The translations under genes were made by a program, and so were the position numbers. Shown one piece after another: positions 10,094 to 21,016 of a DNA stretch of 64,000 nucleotides (within the stretch, counting starts at the first letter, position 1; each line of letters begins with the position of its first letter). The stretch comes from Bathymodiolus brooksi. Its lineage: Eukaryota; Mollusca; Bivalvia; Mytilida; Modiolidae. Below the pieces are notes generated by a model. It worked only from the letters and a program-made list of their open reading frames with translations, was not told where the DNA came from and ran no database searches. Where the stretch lies: contig OY804577.1 in assembly GCA_963680875.1 (NCBI GenBank), positions 104,605,906 to 104,669,905 on the forward strand, in the 5' to 3' direction.

Positions 10094-11358
10094 CCTACCG
10101 TGACATCTGCTCGGTCATGCAATAAAGTCAATCACTTGTTTTGATTTACAATTCTCGCGCAGCACGAGACCAATGACGTCATTTTGTATATTCATAGCGT
10201 ACATAAACACTGATGGAATACTTTTCAACGTCAAAATTACAAGATGAGATTAAAACAGAGAAGTTTGAATTGAATAAATTCCATGCAAGTAAAAAAGATC
10301 CTTTTTACTAATGTCTTTTTTTCCTGATCATTATGCTTGTTAAATATGTTTCCATCGATGGTATTCCCCAAGCATTTGTATTTTTCCGGTTTGTTGACAT
10401 AATCGACATCACAGTTCATGACCGTTTCTGGAATGTAGGCCAAGCAAATTGTATTTTAAAATACTTTGAAAATATGATGATTGATCACTCAGATTCCACC
10501 ATTTTCTAGAAAATGGCCGATTTTACCGGGAAAATACATGCAAGTGCTCTCCATTAGTCACAAAATGGCAGATTATTTTGCATTTCCACTGCTGCTTTAA
10601 TAACAAATATACCCCTTATTTCTTGGGGTAATGAAATGAAATTCACAGGGAAGATAGAAAAAGAATCAATTTAACAGCAATAATCAAAATTTATAGCATA
10701 AATTGAACAGAGAATTAAATTAAACCAGACAGAAAAATGAGATTTTCTGGGTAAAAAAAAACCTGTCATTATTACAAATTGCATCAACAAAACTGTATTG
10801 TTACCACTCTGTGATAATAAATGTGATTAAAATAAATTGAAATCAGTCATTAATTGTTTTACCAAAATATGTCGGTCTAATAGATTGTATTGACAAAAGC
10901 AAAAACACCAAATTCACTGGATTAAATACTTTTTATGTGGGTAAGCAAGTTTAATATTTGCATCAAATAATTAATTTTTAATACTTCAATTTCAAACTAT
11001 TTAAAAAAAAACATCTTTTGAAATTTTTCAGACAAATCAATTACACTGAAAAAGCTAAAATACTGTACTTTCTTAATCTGGTTTACTTTTTAAGTTTGGT
11101 TGGCCTATGACAAAATCATGTGCTTTATTGAACTTTGATCGACTTTATGTGACGTCATACGACGCCATTTGGAAAATGGAGGGTAATCAAATATGTGTCA
11201 GTATGTAATTATTATCGATCTTTTTTCCATGGAACTTTACACATGTGAGCAAGAATAGATGAGGAACATAATTAAAAAGAAAAAAATGTTTACTTTTCAA
11301 ACATGAAAAAAATAATCAAACATTATCCAATGACTGACCGACTTATTGTCAGAGGAGG
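10094..11358 (-). mobile_element. 1265-bp element E, left copy
   Basis: Same length and nearly the same sequence as 31806-33070, in opposite orientation. Imperfect terminal inverted repeats CCTACCGTGACA / CCTCCTCTGACA. It interrupts an array unit at an ATAT that is present on both sides. No transposase is evident; a 68-codon frame (10237-10443, minus) is identical in both copies but unremarkable. Probably a non-autonomous DNA transposon. Confidence 0.65.
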
Positions 11359-11360
11359 AT

Positions 11361-11443
11361 ATAACCTGGACCAATTCACTCACAAACAAATAAAAGTCAT
11401 AAGGACTTTTATGAAAGTTTGTGAGTGACTTGGTCCAGGTTAT
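11361..11443. repeat. 83-bp hairpin (foldback)
   Basis: ATAACCTGGACCAA.. pairs with ..TTGGTCCAGGTTAT across a short central loop around AAGTCATAAGGACTT. Arms are about 38 bp with few mismatches. It abuts the left E copy and is absent from the right one. Confidence 0.75.
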
Positions 11444-12103
11444 ACATCAATAAACTCCGGAAAAAATGCGTTTAATCCTTATAATTCTGTAACTAAGTAT
11501 TTTTTTTTTTCATTTGTTTTGAAAATTTACTATCCCCAGTACGCACACATACATTCCATTGATGTGTGTCGGCCATGAATAACAAAATGAACTAACCTTG
11601 TTTAAGTTGTTTTCCTACATTGATAACTAGACGGTGATGTAATTAAGTTACTGATATTTTCCAATTTGATGGCATTTTGCATTTAGCTACTGAAACAAGT
11701 AAAATGCTCACAAAATCGTAAAATAAATCAGTAACCAGCTTGTGTCAATCAGCGTCCCTTGTAAACAACGTCACAGGATGACGATATATTACAAAAGTCA
11801 AAGTCGATAGATGGTTGTCTTAAGTATTTTTTCCGGAATTTTTTGTACAAGCTTTTTTTTTCATTGGCATTTATTTTTTTATTTCACATCTAGCAATAAT
11901 TGTTGATTATTAACAATAAACATTGTTTCTTTTATCTTTTTTTATTATCGGGAATCCAAGCCGCCATTTTGTTTGCATTACGAAAAAAGTAGTCCGGGGA
12001 ACATCGTCTATCGAAAAATAAACTGACAAAAACCCCGCCTCCATAAACGCTTATACCCAATCAGAGTATAGGATTTCTAATTATGTAAATCATATAAGAA
12101 TTA
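11444..12103. other. spacer present only once, no gene
   Basis: AT-rich, no coding signal. Its first 35 bp (AATAAACTCCGGAAAAAATG..) also follow the right E copy at about 33077-33111. Confidence 0.5.
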
Positions 12104-12413
12104 TGTCTAAATAATGAACCTATACTTTTATTCAAATAAAGACACATTTTCAAACATCATTATTTTCAAAGTCTTGTGTACTGAAGCACATCAAATTTGT
12201 CTAATGACGAATATAGTGATATATCTATTAGTACTATTTAATATTTAACTTTAATGTTTAAATAAAAAAAAAAAAAAAAATCATATTAAAAATCTTAGTC
12301 ATCAAAATTAATGTAACACGTTGGTTTTCCCACGTTTCAACTCAACATAATTATTGAATAGAAAAAACAAGATGAACTGTGAGCTAATGCTCACTTATGA
12401 TACCCCCGCTCTT

Positions 12414-13151
12414 CGGCAAACAGGAAGTAGGAATCTGATGGGTCAAAAACGCTTCCCACGATATGAGGTACCTATATGAAGCTTGTGACCAAATATCAGA
12501 TTTCTGCCATCAATAGTTGCTGAGAAAAATGCGACGAAAAATGAGCATATATGTTCAATGTGTATAAAAATCAACAAAGTCGGCAAACAGGAAGTATGAA
12601 TCTGATGGGTCCAAAAACGCTTCCCACAATATGGGGTACCTATATGAAGCTTGTGACCAAATATCAGATCTCTGCCATCAATAGTTGCTGAGAAAAATGT
12701 GACGAAAAATGTGCATATATGTTCAATGTGTATAAAAACCAACTAAATCGGCAAACAGGAAGTAGGAATCTGACGGATCCAAAAACGCTTCCACAATATG
12801 ACATACCTATACGAAGCTTGTGACCAAATATCAGATTCCTGTCATCAATAGTTGCTTAGAAAAATGCGACGGAAAATGTGCATATACAAATGTATGTTGA
12901 ATGTGTATAAAAATCAACAAAATCGGCAAACAGGAAGTAGGGATCTGACGGGTCCAAAACCGCTTCCCACAATATGGGATACCTATATGACGCTTGTAAC
13001 CAAATATCAGATTTCTGCCATCAACAGTTACTGAGAAAAATGCGACGAAAAATATCTTGGACGGACGGAAGGACGGAAGGACGAACGGACGGACAGACGG
13101 ACGGAGGTAAAACAGTATACACCTCCCCCTTCCGGAAGCAGGGGTATAAAA
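12414..13151. repeat. 167-176-bp tandem array, 4 units, unit A
   Basis: Units start CGGCAAACAGGAAGTA at 12414, 12581, 12749 and 12924. The array ends in an impure CGGA/AGGA microsatellite (13061-13106) and CCGGAAGCAGGGGTATAAAA. Frames across it (HIEHICTFFVAFFSATIDGR) are a by-product of the repeat and not genes. Confidence 0.8.
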
Positions 13152-13334
13152 AGAATCAAATTCCAGAAGAAACCGTGAGACTTGGACTTCTTTACCGTAA
13201 GACCAGCTTTTAATAATTTGGACTACTGTACCGTGACCTCCAGCTTTTAATAGATATGTATATTAGATTTAACAAATGCCAGATTGAATAATCAAGCTTC
13301 TGGAAATAGTTCATGAATTGAATTCTCCCAGTAA

Positions 13335-13692
13335 CATATTTTACCTGGTTGACCGTTATGGAATATCTGTGTCACAAATGACCACGGACATGTTCCACTT
13401 GTCGTAAACACTTCCCGGTCCTTTCCTCATACATGACTTATCACCGAATTTGTAACTAGATTAACACGACGGGTGCCACTAGTGGAGCAGGGACTGCTAA
13501 CTCTTCCGGAGCACCTGAGTTCACCCCCGGTTTTTAGTGGGATTCGTGTTACTTGATTTTTAGTTTTATGTGTATGTTTTATCTATCGTTGTTTGTCCTT
13601 TTGTACTTTTTCTTTTGGCCACTGTGTTGTCTGTTCTTCTTCGATATACAGATTCTGATTGCCCCTTTAGTATCTTCAAACTCTTTTTATAA
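13335..13692 (-). repeat. dispersed repeat copy, unit A
   Basis: Inverted counterpart of 9314-9675, same ordered blocks. Not coding. Confidence 0.6.
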
Positions 13693-13707
13693 TGGTATGG
13701 GCCCGTC

Positions 13708-13962
13708 GTGATCGTGATCGTATGATAGTTGGATTTGCAAAGTTTACCTGTGCAATCAGTGCCTATCACCACTAAAGTTGTGAGTTCGAACCCTGTACAT
13801 GGCGAGGTGTACTCGATACAACATTATGTGATCAAGTTTATCAGTGACTTTCGACAGTTCTGTAGATTTCTCCGGGTACTCCGGTTTCCACTAGCAATAA
13901 AACTGACCACCACGATATAGCTGAAACATTGTTGAAAGTGGTGTTAAACCATCACCATACAT
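13708..13962 (+). mobile_element. SINE (family 1), unit A
   Basis: Counterpart of 9050-9304: tRNA-like head, body and tail all present. Confidence 0.8.
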
Positions 13963-14844
13963 ATTATTCAAATCTTTAAGCACAAACCATTTAATTTTGT
14001 CTGAAACTATATCCTGCTTAAGCTTAGATATACAGATTCTCTTTCTGCTACCAACGGATTACCTTATTTTTCCACCCGTCATAGAGAGGGATTTACAATT
14101 TGAAAATTTAACTATCGAGAATCTTGTTTCTCCAATGACCAAATTTCAAGAATTTTTTTAAGTTGTTAAAAAATAAATTTGCGACTGAAGATCAAAAGTG
14201 TACTCATCTGTTTACACATTTCATTTCATCATGCACCAATTAATAAAAGTCATAAATTCAGGTGGCGAATTTCTGTTATTATTTTGCTTAGTTACATTTA
14301 ATTAATTAACGATTTTGTTTATTTACATTTAACTAATTAACAATTTTGTTTGTTTCCATTTAATTAATTGACAAAAATACGGCGGTATCCTTGATATTTG
14401 TTTATATACATTTATTAAGCATTGTACAAATACATTCTTAGAAAATTTCTTATGGAGAACATTTTTGAACGACAATTCCCATCGACACAGTATTGGAAAC
14501 AAAAATCACCAACAAATCCACATATGATAAACACTCGGAAGAATGGCTAAACCGTATTCAAAATGATTTTGTTAGATTTAGAAACATACAAAAATATGTT
14601 ATCTTCGGGAAAAGTTTGGAAAATACACAGTCACAAAGAAACATAACGACCTCTTACTAAGCAATAATACAAGAAAGTTGGTGGGACATTATTCATGTGA
14701 ACTTTCTTCTACAACTATTTGTTGAACTAAGGTATATACCACAAAGAAAAACTCTTGTGTGTCCTTATTTGTGTGACTCCGATAACAGATTTACTTGATG
14801 ATCCTGGCCAATTTATAGAGCCATGTAATTCAAAGTTAGGATCA

Positions 14845-15105
14845 TGGTGTTTAAAGCCACTTTCAACAATATTTCAGCTATATCATGGCGGTCAGTTTTA
14901 ATGGTGGGGGAATCCGGAGTACCCGAAGAAAAACACCGACCTGTCGCAATTCACTGACAAACTTTATCAGATAATGTTGTATCGAGTACACCTCTCCATG
15001 AGCAGGATTCGAACCCACAGCTTCAGTGGTGATATGCACTGATTGTATAGGTAGCCATAAATCAATCCACTTACCAGCGATCACGACCACGACGGCCGCC
15101 GTGTA
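14845..15105 (-). mobile_element. SINE (family 1), unit A
   Basis: Counterpart of 7807-8050. It keeps a slightly longer GGGTACTCCGGATTCC segment than the left-arm copy. Confidence 0.8.
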
Positions 15106-15467
15106 ATTCAGTCCTGTGCTGAATATCCAATTCAACAATATCATTCAAAATATTGTTTCAATAGTAAACAAAGGGATTGTATAAAAGGCAATGCCAATAT
15201 AAACCCTTTCCCATGTTTTTATTTTTCTTATTTTTTTTTGTTTTCAACAGTTCTGTACTCCATCAGCTGTTTGGATTCCATTATAAATTTAATTTGATTA
15301 ATTACATATTTGATTTTCAATTATTACAAATGCATTTATTAATTATCACTAATTGATATGTTGTATTTGACAATTAGTGAGAGATAAAGGTCAACCATGG
15401 TGTCTTGAACTTGAGTAATGAACGCTTAGATGTCACCCTTGTAATATCAATGAAAACACTTTCATGA

Positions 15468-15570
15468 TTTAAAGTGTCATCTTGAGTTCAATTAATTTGT
15501 GATTGAAGATGTCATCTTGAGATCAAATTATGTGAACATTTGTTGACACACAACGGGCATCACTATAAAA
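15468..15570 (+). promoter_or_regulatory. promoter of subtype I gene, unit A
   Basis: Two 35-bp repeats with TGTCATCTTGAG, then GTGAACATTTGTTGACACAC and TATAAAA (15564-15570), 76 bp before the ATG. Confidence 0.7.
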
Positions 15571-15645
15571 CCACAACAAGACCCGACAGATCACCATTTT
15601 CTATTCAGAAATCAACAATTAAACATACAAAGTAAGATATATAAA

Positions 15646-15960
15646 ATGGATTCTCAATTGTACGCCAAGTTAACAGATGCTGAGAGAAAGACACAAGTAG
15701 CCTGTCAACAGATGCTGTTACTTAGCGACCAACTCGACAGTCTAAAAACCAGATACGAGAAGGCGGTTAAAGCCAACTTCAGATGCTTCCGATATCCCCT
15801 TCGAATGAAGATTGTGACGGTAGAGGGCGTCATCAACATGTATTACCAATACACAGTAGAGAAACAGAAAGAAGTAGAGGTTCTGAGATATCAAGTGTAT
15901 GGCGAAGAACCAGTCTACGACCCATTTGAAGAAGAGTTTGAAGATTACACAGAACAGTAA
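15646..15960 (+). CDS. 104-aa coiled-coil protein, subtype I, unit A
   Basis: Intact intronless frame. Residues 5-42 are heptad-like (LYAKLTDAERK, QMLLLSDQLDSLKTRYEKAV). Residues 43-73 are the block missing from the 74-residue paralogue and contain RYPLRMKIVTVEGV followed by an aromatic stretch MYYQY. The C-terminus GEEPVYDPFEEEFEDYTEQ is strongly acidic and is the most conserved part across the family. There is no signal peptide or membrane segment. The gene faces the subtype II gene at 18303, so the two are convergent, with their stem-loops and tRNA-like elements between them. I do not recognise the family. Stem-loop 3' processing would suggest expression tied to DNA replication, but this is inference. 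Confidence 0.8.
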   Translation: MDSQLYAKLTDAERKTQVACQQMLLLSDQLDSLKTRYEKAVKANFRCFRYPLRMKIVTVEGVINMYYQYTVEKQKEVEVLRYQVYGEEPVYDPFEEEFEDYTEQ

Positions 15961-16072
15961 ACCAGTCTTTGGACTGAAGATTACATAGAACAATAAACCA
16001 GTTTTGCCAGAATTGGTTACAGTTCTACGTACTTTATACAAATACAGATAACAGTCTTTGGACTGCTACAAG

Positions 16073-16088
16073 GGCTCTTTTAAGAGCC
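16073..16088 (+). promoter_or_regulatory. histone-type 3' stem-loop, subtype I, unit A
   Basis: GGCTCT-TTTA-AGAGCC, 112 nt after the stop, with CAAAAAGA at 16102-16109. The longer 3' UTR comes from duplicated 36-bp terminal repeats. An upstream AATAAA (15992-15997) is an alternative 3' end signal. Confidence 0.7.
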
Positions 16089-16185
16089 ACATTACATATT
16101 TCAAAAAGATTCTAAATTGTATTATCAAAGTTATATCTTATCAGTAGAAAAGGTTTTAAATCATCGAATGATGTGCGCTGGACAG

Positions 16186-16280
16186 CTGATGTGGCCGAGT
16201 GGTCTATGGCACTGGACATATGGTTTAAGGCATTGGTGCTGTAGTGTATCAAAGGTGTGAGTTCGAATCCCGTCGAGGGA
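16186..16280 (+). repeat. tRNA-Ser/Leu-like sequence, unit A
   Basis: A box TGGCCGAGTGG at 16192-16202 and B box GAGTTCGAATCC at 16259-16270. The ends do not form an acceptor stem, so it is a SINE head or tRNA relic. Confidence 0.6.
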
Positions 16281-16502
16281 GAACAAAAGGTTTGTCATCT
16301 CAAAATATCTTATTCTAACACTGAGCATTGCGTTCATTTTTTAGAAATATATATTTATTAATTACTTGTATTTACTAAATAACTATTATTATGATATAGA
16401 TTAACATTGTCGTTAACTTTTTTCACATTTTATTCTATATGATAAAATACCCAAGAAGGGAAGAAATAGATTACTGAATATGTTAAAAATTTAAATCCAT
16501 CA

Positions 16503-16665
16503 GGGACCGTCGTGGTCGTGTTCGCATGGTAGTTGGATTTACAACTACCTATCAAATAAGTGCCTATCAGCACTAACGTTGTGAGTGCGAATCCCGCTCA
16601 GGCAATGTGTAATCGATACAACCTTATTGTTGAAAGTGGCATTAATCACCCTAAATCCATCAGTA
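16503..16665 (+). mobile_element. short SINE (family 1), unit A
   Basis: Counterpart of 6252-6403, tRNA-like head joined directly to the AAAGTGG tail. Confidence 0.65.
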
Positions 16666-17276
16666 AAAGAATACTCGTTGCAAGGGTAAACTTATTTTTG
16701 TGCTGAAAATATATGAGGGAAAACTTTTAAAACTAAACAACCTAGATTGGAACGACGAAAAAAAAGATCAGGTTGAGAATATATCTTAGTTCCCGCCAGT
16801 TTGGAATGACGGGGTGTACATCCAGAGACAACAAACTCTACAAGCACCACCTTCTATATGTAGTAAACATTTATGTCCTTGTTCTTGTTCTTCACTCGGT
16901 AAATGACATGATTTATATCACTACTAGAAAATATCTCTTGTTTTCAATATGAACTCTAATAAGTACCTACTACATGTACTCTACATCTGTCCAACAGAGC
17001 AGCAGTTCGTCCACTTATAGCAATTACTAGTTGATCATGTCCTGGAAGATGTCGATAACTCCGACACCAAGGTTGGTTATATTATATTTCCATTCACGGA
17101 CTATGTATATATAACCAACTAAATTGGTAGTAGGATACATGATTGACATACAGACGACGACAAAAAAGTAGGTATTATGATCATATAGCGTTATTATATC
17201 TTGAAACCAGGAGATGTCGGTATCAGTCGATTATTTTTGTTTGTTTTTACCTACATGTTGCTGTAGTTAACTTTAT

Positions 17277-17419
17277 ACAATTATAGTCTTTTGTTGAGGT
17301 CAATGCGAGTTTCTATGAACCTTAAAAACGATATTCACCGAAGCCTTTAGGCTGAGGTGAATATTGATTTCTAAGGTCCATAAAAACTCGTATTGACCGA
17401 TACAAAAGACTGTAATTGT
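17277..17419. repeat. 143-bp palindrome (foldback MITE), unit A
   Basis: ACAATTATAGTCTTTTGT.. pairs with ..ACAAAAGACTGTAATTGT. The arms of about 70 bp meet at AGCCTTTAGGCT. Non-coding; also present in B and in the right arm, absent from the left arm, which ends before it. Confidence 0.8.
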
Positions 17420-17737
17420 TTTATTACATTAAGCGAAAACGAAAGTGAAACCAAGTAAATACGAGTTTTAATCAAACAATATCAAATTTTACGGAATGTC
17501 AGGTGACAGCATGATAGCCACTAAAATTGTTTAAATAAAATCATTATGTAATAACATAAATAATGAGCTTGATATCATCAAATAATACTATGAAAAAGTA
17601 GTATATACGTGCAAAATTTAAGGCACACAAACCCTTTGTAATGCTTAGATAAATGATGATTTACACTGGCGTGCTATCATGAACAGTTTTAGACTTATAT
17701 AGTGAAAAATTATACAAAGCTTATCTAGGGTTAGGGT

Positions 17738-17915
17738 TATGGTGTTTAGCGCAAATTTTAAACAATATTTCATTTTAAATATCGTGGCGGTCAGTTTTAT
17801 TGGTGGAGGAAACCGGAGAAAACCATCGACCTGCCGCAAGTCACTGACAAACTTGATCGCATAATGTTGTATCGAGTACACCTCGCATAAGCGGAATTCG
17901 AATTCACAACGTTAG
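17738..17915 (-). mobile_element. SINE (family 1), head-truncated, unit A
   Basis: Minus strand carries GAGGTGTACTCGATACAACA, the gacaggtcgatgg-like segment and ACTGACCGCCACGATAT. The tail is interrupted by an AAAATGAAATATTG variant. A two-copy TTAGGG-like stretch at its end is not telomeric. Confidence 0.75.
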
Positions 17916-18012
17916 TTCTAGAAAATAAAAGTAATTAATAAATATATATGTCTGAAAATTACACCCAACATTATTAGAATTAGATATTTTTAATTGACAA
18001 ATCTTTTGTCCT

Positions 18013-18120
18013 CCATCGACGGGATATCAACTCACACCTTTGATACACTACAGCACAAATCCCTTAAGCCTTATGTTCACCGCCCTAGACAACTCGGCCA
18101 CATCCGCTATCCAGCGTACA
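18013..18120 (-). repeat. decayed tRNA-like sequence behind subtype II gene, unit A
   Basis: Homologous to 16186-16280 but with a degraded B box (GAGTTGATATCCC). It shows that both cassettes descend from one gene plus tRNA-like unit. Confidence 0.55.
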
Positions 18121-18191
18121 GCATTCGATAACTTAAAATCTACAGACACATTTGAGAATACAATTTAGACTCTTTTTGAAATATGTAATGT

Positions 18192-18207
18192 GGCTCTTAA
18201 AAGAGTC
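18192..18207 (-). promoter_or_regulatory. histone-type 3' stem-loop with a stem mismatch, subtype II, unit A
   Basis: Minus strand GACTCT-TTTA-AGAGCC. One substitution (18206) breaks the second base pair, whereas B and the right arm keep GGCTCT. Processing of this copy may be weakened. Confidence 0.6.
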
Positions 18208-18302
18208 CTTGTAGCAGTCCAAAGACTGGTTTACTGTTCTGTGCAATCTTCAGTCAAAAAACTGGTTTATTGTTCTATGTAATCTTCAGTCCAAAGACTG
18301 GT

Positions 18303-18617
18303 TTACTGTTCTGTGTAATCTTCAAACTCTTCTTCAAATGGGTCGTAGACTGGTTCTTCGCCATACACTTGATATCTCAGAACCGCTACTTCTTTCTGTT
18401 TGTCTACTGTGTATTGGTAATACATGTTGATGACGCCCTCTACCGTCACAATCTTCATATGTAGTGGATATCGAAGGCATCTGAAGTTTGCATTCACCGC
18501 CTTTTCGTATCTGGTTTTTAGACTGTCGAGTTGGTCGCTAAGTAACAGCATCTGTTGACAGGCTACTTGTGTCTTTCTCTCAGCATCTGTTAACTTGGCG
18601 TACAGTTGAGAATCCAT
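18303..18617 (-). CDS. 104-aa coiled-coil protein, subtype II, unit A
   Basis: Intact frame. The likely start is the ATG at 18617, not the upstream in-frame ATG at 18725, because the region between them spans the TATA box and leader seen in all copies. Subtype II differs from subtype I at N42, L48, H53, D72 and A78; the coiled-coil and acidic tail are otherwise the same. At residue 31 this copy has D with the subtype I codon context, while the other subtype II genes have E. Three 36-bp terminal repeats lie at the 3' end. Function unknown. Confidence 0.75.
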   Translation of the reverse strand: MDSQLYAKLTDAERKTQVACQQMLLLSDQLDSLKTRYEKAVNANFRCLRYPLHMKIVTVEGVINMYYQYTVDKQKEVAVLRYQVYGEEPVYDPFEEEFEDYTEQ

Positions 18618-18694
18618 TTTTTTAAATATCTTACTTTGTATGTTTAATTGTTGATTTCTGAATAGAAAATGGTGATCTACCGGTGCTGTTGGTG

Positions 18695-18836
18695 TTTTAT
18701 AATGATACCCATCATGTGTCAACAAATGTTCACATAATTTGGTCTCAAGATGACACTTTCAATCACAAATTAATTGATCGCAAGATGACACCTTAAATCA
18801 CTAAATAATTGATCTCAAGATGACACTTTAAATCAT
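18695..18836 (-). promoter_or_regulatory. promoter of subtype II gene with three 35-bp repeats, unit A
   Basis: Minus-strand TATAAAA (18701-18695), a TTGACACA block, and three TGTCATCTTG-type repeats against two in subtype I. Confidence 0.65.
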
Positions 18837-19039
18837 AAAAGTTTTTCATTGATATTACAAGGTTCACGTTTTAGCGTTAATTACTCAAGTCCAAGCAAAC
18901 ATGGTTGACTTTTATCTCTCACTAATTGTCAAACACAATATATTAACTGGTGATAATTAATAAATGTGTTTGTAATAATTGAAAATCAAACATGTAATTA
19001 ATCAAATTAAAAGTATAATGGGATCCAAACAACGGATGA

Positions 19040-19150
19040 AGTATATATCTTTATTCTGGTAAACCTTTGTAAATACAATATTATACAGATATACAACTAT
19101 ACAATAAATAAATACATTAATGAGTATGAAATATGTACACTATATACAAC
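19040..19150 (-). mobile_element. probable LINE 3' end fragment, unit A
   Basis: Read on the minus strand it ends ..AGAATAAAGATATATA, like the 3' end of the full LINE at 50583 (..GAATAAAGATATATATA). No coding part remains. Confidence 0.35.
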
Positions 19151-19151
19151 A

Positions 19152-19948
19152 TGGTGGCGCTATGCATACCATGAAGACACTGCCCGTAGAACACCTGTTC
19201 TAGCAAACGTCCGAATTTCGGGTCGGACTGTTTGCAGAAGACTACGTGAATCTGGACTCCGAGTTAGACGTCCGGTGGTAGGACGAATCCTTAAACAACG
19301 CCATAGGACAGCGAAACTAGCCTGGGCTCATGCACGCCGTCGTTGGAGGCTTCATACCTGGCAACACATCCTTTTTAGTAATGAATCCCGATTTTCACTT
19401 CGTTTTAGCGATGGACGTTATCGTGTAAACCGCAGGCGTGGGGAACGTTTTACGGACCAGTGTGTGTATACGAGACCGACCGTTTTGGAGGCTGAAGTGT
19501 TATGGTCTGGGCTGGAATTTGTCTTGATGGTTTGCACTCAGCTCAAAATTGTTCAAAGAACATTGAATGCCGTAAAATACAGGGACGACATTCTTGATCC
19601 TATAGTTCCGCCCTTTCTGCAACAGCGAAACTTTGAGCACGTCTTTCAATATGACAATGTAAGATGTCACGGGCTCGTGTTTGTCAAGACTTTCTGAACC
19701 AGAATCACATCCGTGCTCTTCCTGGGCCGGTATTATCACCGGATCTGTCACCAATTTAACATTTATGGAATGAACTCGGTAGACATGTTCGTCATCGTCA
19801 AACTACACCAGAAACACTACAGAAGTTGCATGATGCACTTGTGCACGAGTGGAACAACATCCCCACAAGCCTTTATCCAACAATTGGTTCTATGCGTCGG
19901 AGATGCGAAGCTGTCGTTGCTGGAAGAGGTGGTCATACACGTTACTGA
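19152..19948 (+). pseudogene. Tc1/mariner-like transposase, inactivated, unit A
   Basis: Homology runs through a helix-turn-helix end (GRTVCRRLRESGLRVRRP), the segment ILFSNESRFSLRFSDGRYRV, then QLKIVQ..LNAVKYRDDILDP, QYDNVRCH and a C-terminal WNNIP..RRRCEAVVAGRGGHTRY, spread over more than one reading frame. The first catalytic D of the DDE/D triad (usually SDESRF) is N, the second (QxDNxRCH) is kept, and the third lies at a stop codon (SPDLSPI then TAA before HLW). It cannot encode an active enzyme. The long opposite-strand frame is a shadow. Copies in B and in the right arm share the same lesions. Confidence 0.85.
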
Positions 19949-21016
19949 ACTCCACAAATCTCCATACTGCATGACAATTTCAGTCTGTCCAGGATTTGTT
20001 CTGATAATGATGTTGAGAATTTTTTTTTGATATTTTGATATTGCTTTATATGCTACGCCCATATGAATCTAAATTATACGATTTTTGTCGCTTTGTTTTC
20101 TCTATGTAAAACATATTGAGCATCAAAGCCTTGTATCGTTTCTTTTGTTAAAATAGTATAGTACAAACAAATATTGATTCCTTTTGAAGCAACAGTTTCC
20201 TTGATTGAATGTGTGTGGTTGTTATCTTATTTCTTTGTGAATGTACATTACCGCATCTTTTCATTAAGATAGGAAGTCTGAGCCTATTAAACTAGCTTAA
20301 CCCCGCTACCTTTTATAATATTTGATTTAGGAATTGTTCCAGCAGTGTGGTATTTTTGTTTTTTATTTCATTATATATTTTTTAAGGACATCTTTGATGT
20401 GTATTTTCTTAATGTTATATCTTTAATTCTCTTCTTTTTTCTCATTTGCACAAATGGCTCAACTTATTTCTGAGTTAAACATTTTGATAGAATTTACATG
20501 TTGTATATTTAAAAAAAGAATTTTAGTACATTTATGGTGGTATATAAACTATTTCTATTTGCTCAATAAATTTCCAAAATTATTCAAAATAAATGTAGCA
20601 ATTCGTTTTTTTATTATGTCTGAAACTTTAAATGGTCTTTTGAAAATTCATTTTAATAACAAGTGCATAGACCATTACAACTAAACACAATGTTGTCTTT
20701 TATTTTTGTCTAAATCATGAACCTATACTTTTATTCAAATAAAGACACATGTTCAAACATCATTATTTTCAAAGTCTTGTGTACTGAAGCACATCAAATT
20801 TGTCTAATGACGAATATTGTGATATATATATTAGTACTATTTAATATTTAACTTTAATGTTTAAATAAAAAAAAATTAAAAGATCATATTAAAAATCTTA
20901 GTCATCAAAATTAATGTAACACGTTGGTTTTCCCACGTTTCAACTCAACATAATTATTGAATAGAAAAAACAAGATGAACTGTGAACTAATGCTCACTTA
21001 TGATACCCCCGCTCTT
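19949..21016. other. unit A/B spacer, no gene
   Basis: AT-rich sequence. The 76-codon frame at 20454-20684 repeats in B only because of the duplication and has no protein-like features. The A/B junction homology begins near 20709. Confidence 0.5.

Larger units (their letters stand above)
12104..20713. repeat. tandem unit A
   Basis: Begins TGTCTAAATAATGAACCTATAC, a start shared with B (about 20709) and the third copy (about 30168). From 12852 onward it matches B at a constant offset of 9459 bp with only a handful of differences. Its tandem array is shorter (4 units against 9). Confidence 0.85.

Noticed and set aside
10237..10443. 68-codon frame in the E element, identical in both copies
   Set aside because: Identity is explained by the recent duplication of E. 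No motif of a transposase or other family is visible.
16192..16270. Functional tRNA-Ser or tRNA-Leu gene
   Set aside because: A and B boxes are good, but the flanking bases cannot pair into an acceptor stem and no consistent anticodon arm is visible.
17725..17737. Interstitial telomere repeat (TTAGGG)n
   Set aside because: Only about two copies (CTAGGGTTAGGGTTATGG), at the end of a SINE tail; too short to mean anything.
18618..18725. Longer start for subtype II genes (140 residues)
   Set aside because: The added 36 codons span the TATA box and leader found in every copy, and the subtype I genes cannot be extended in this way.
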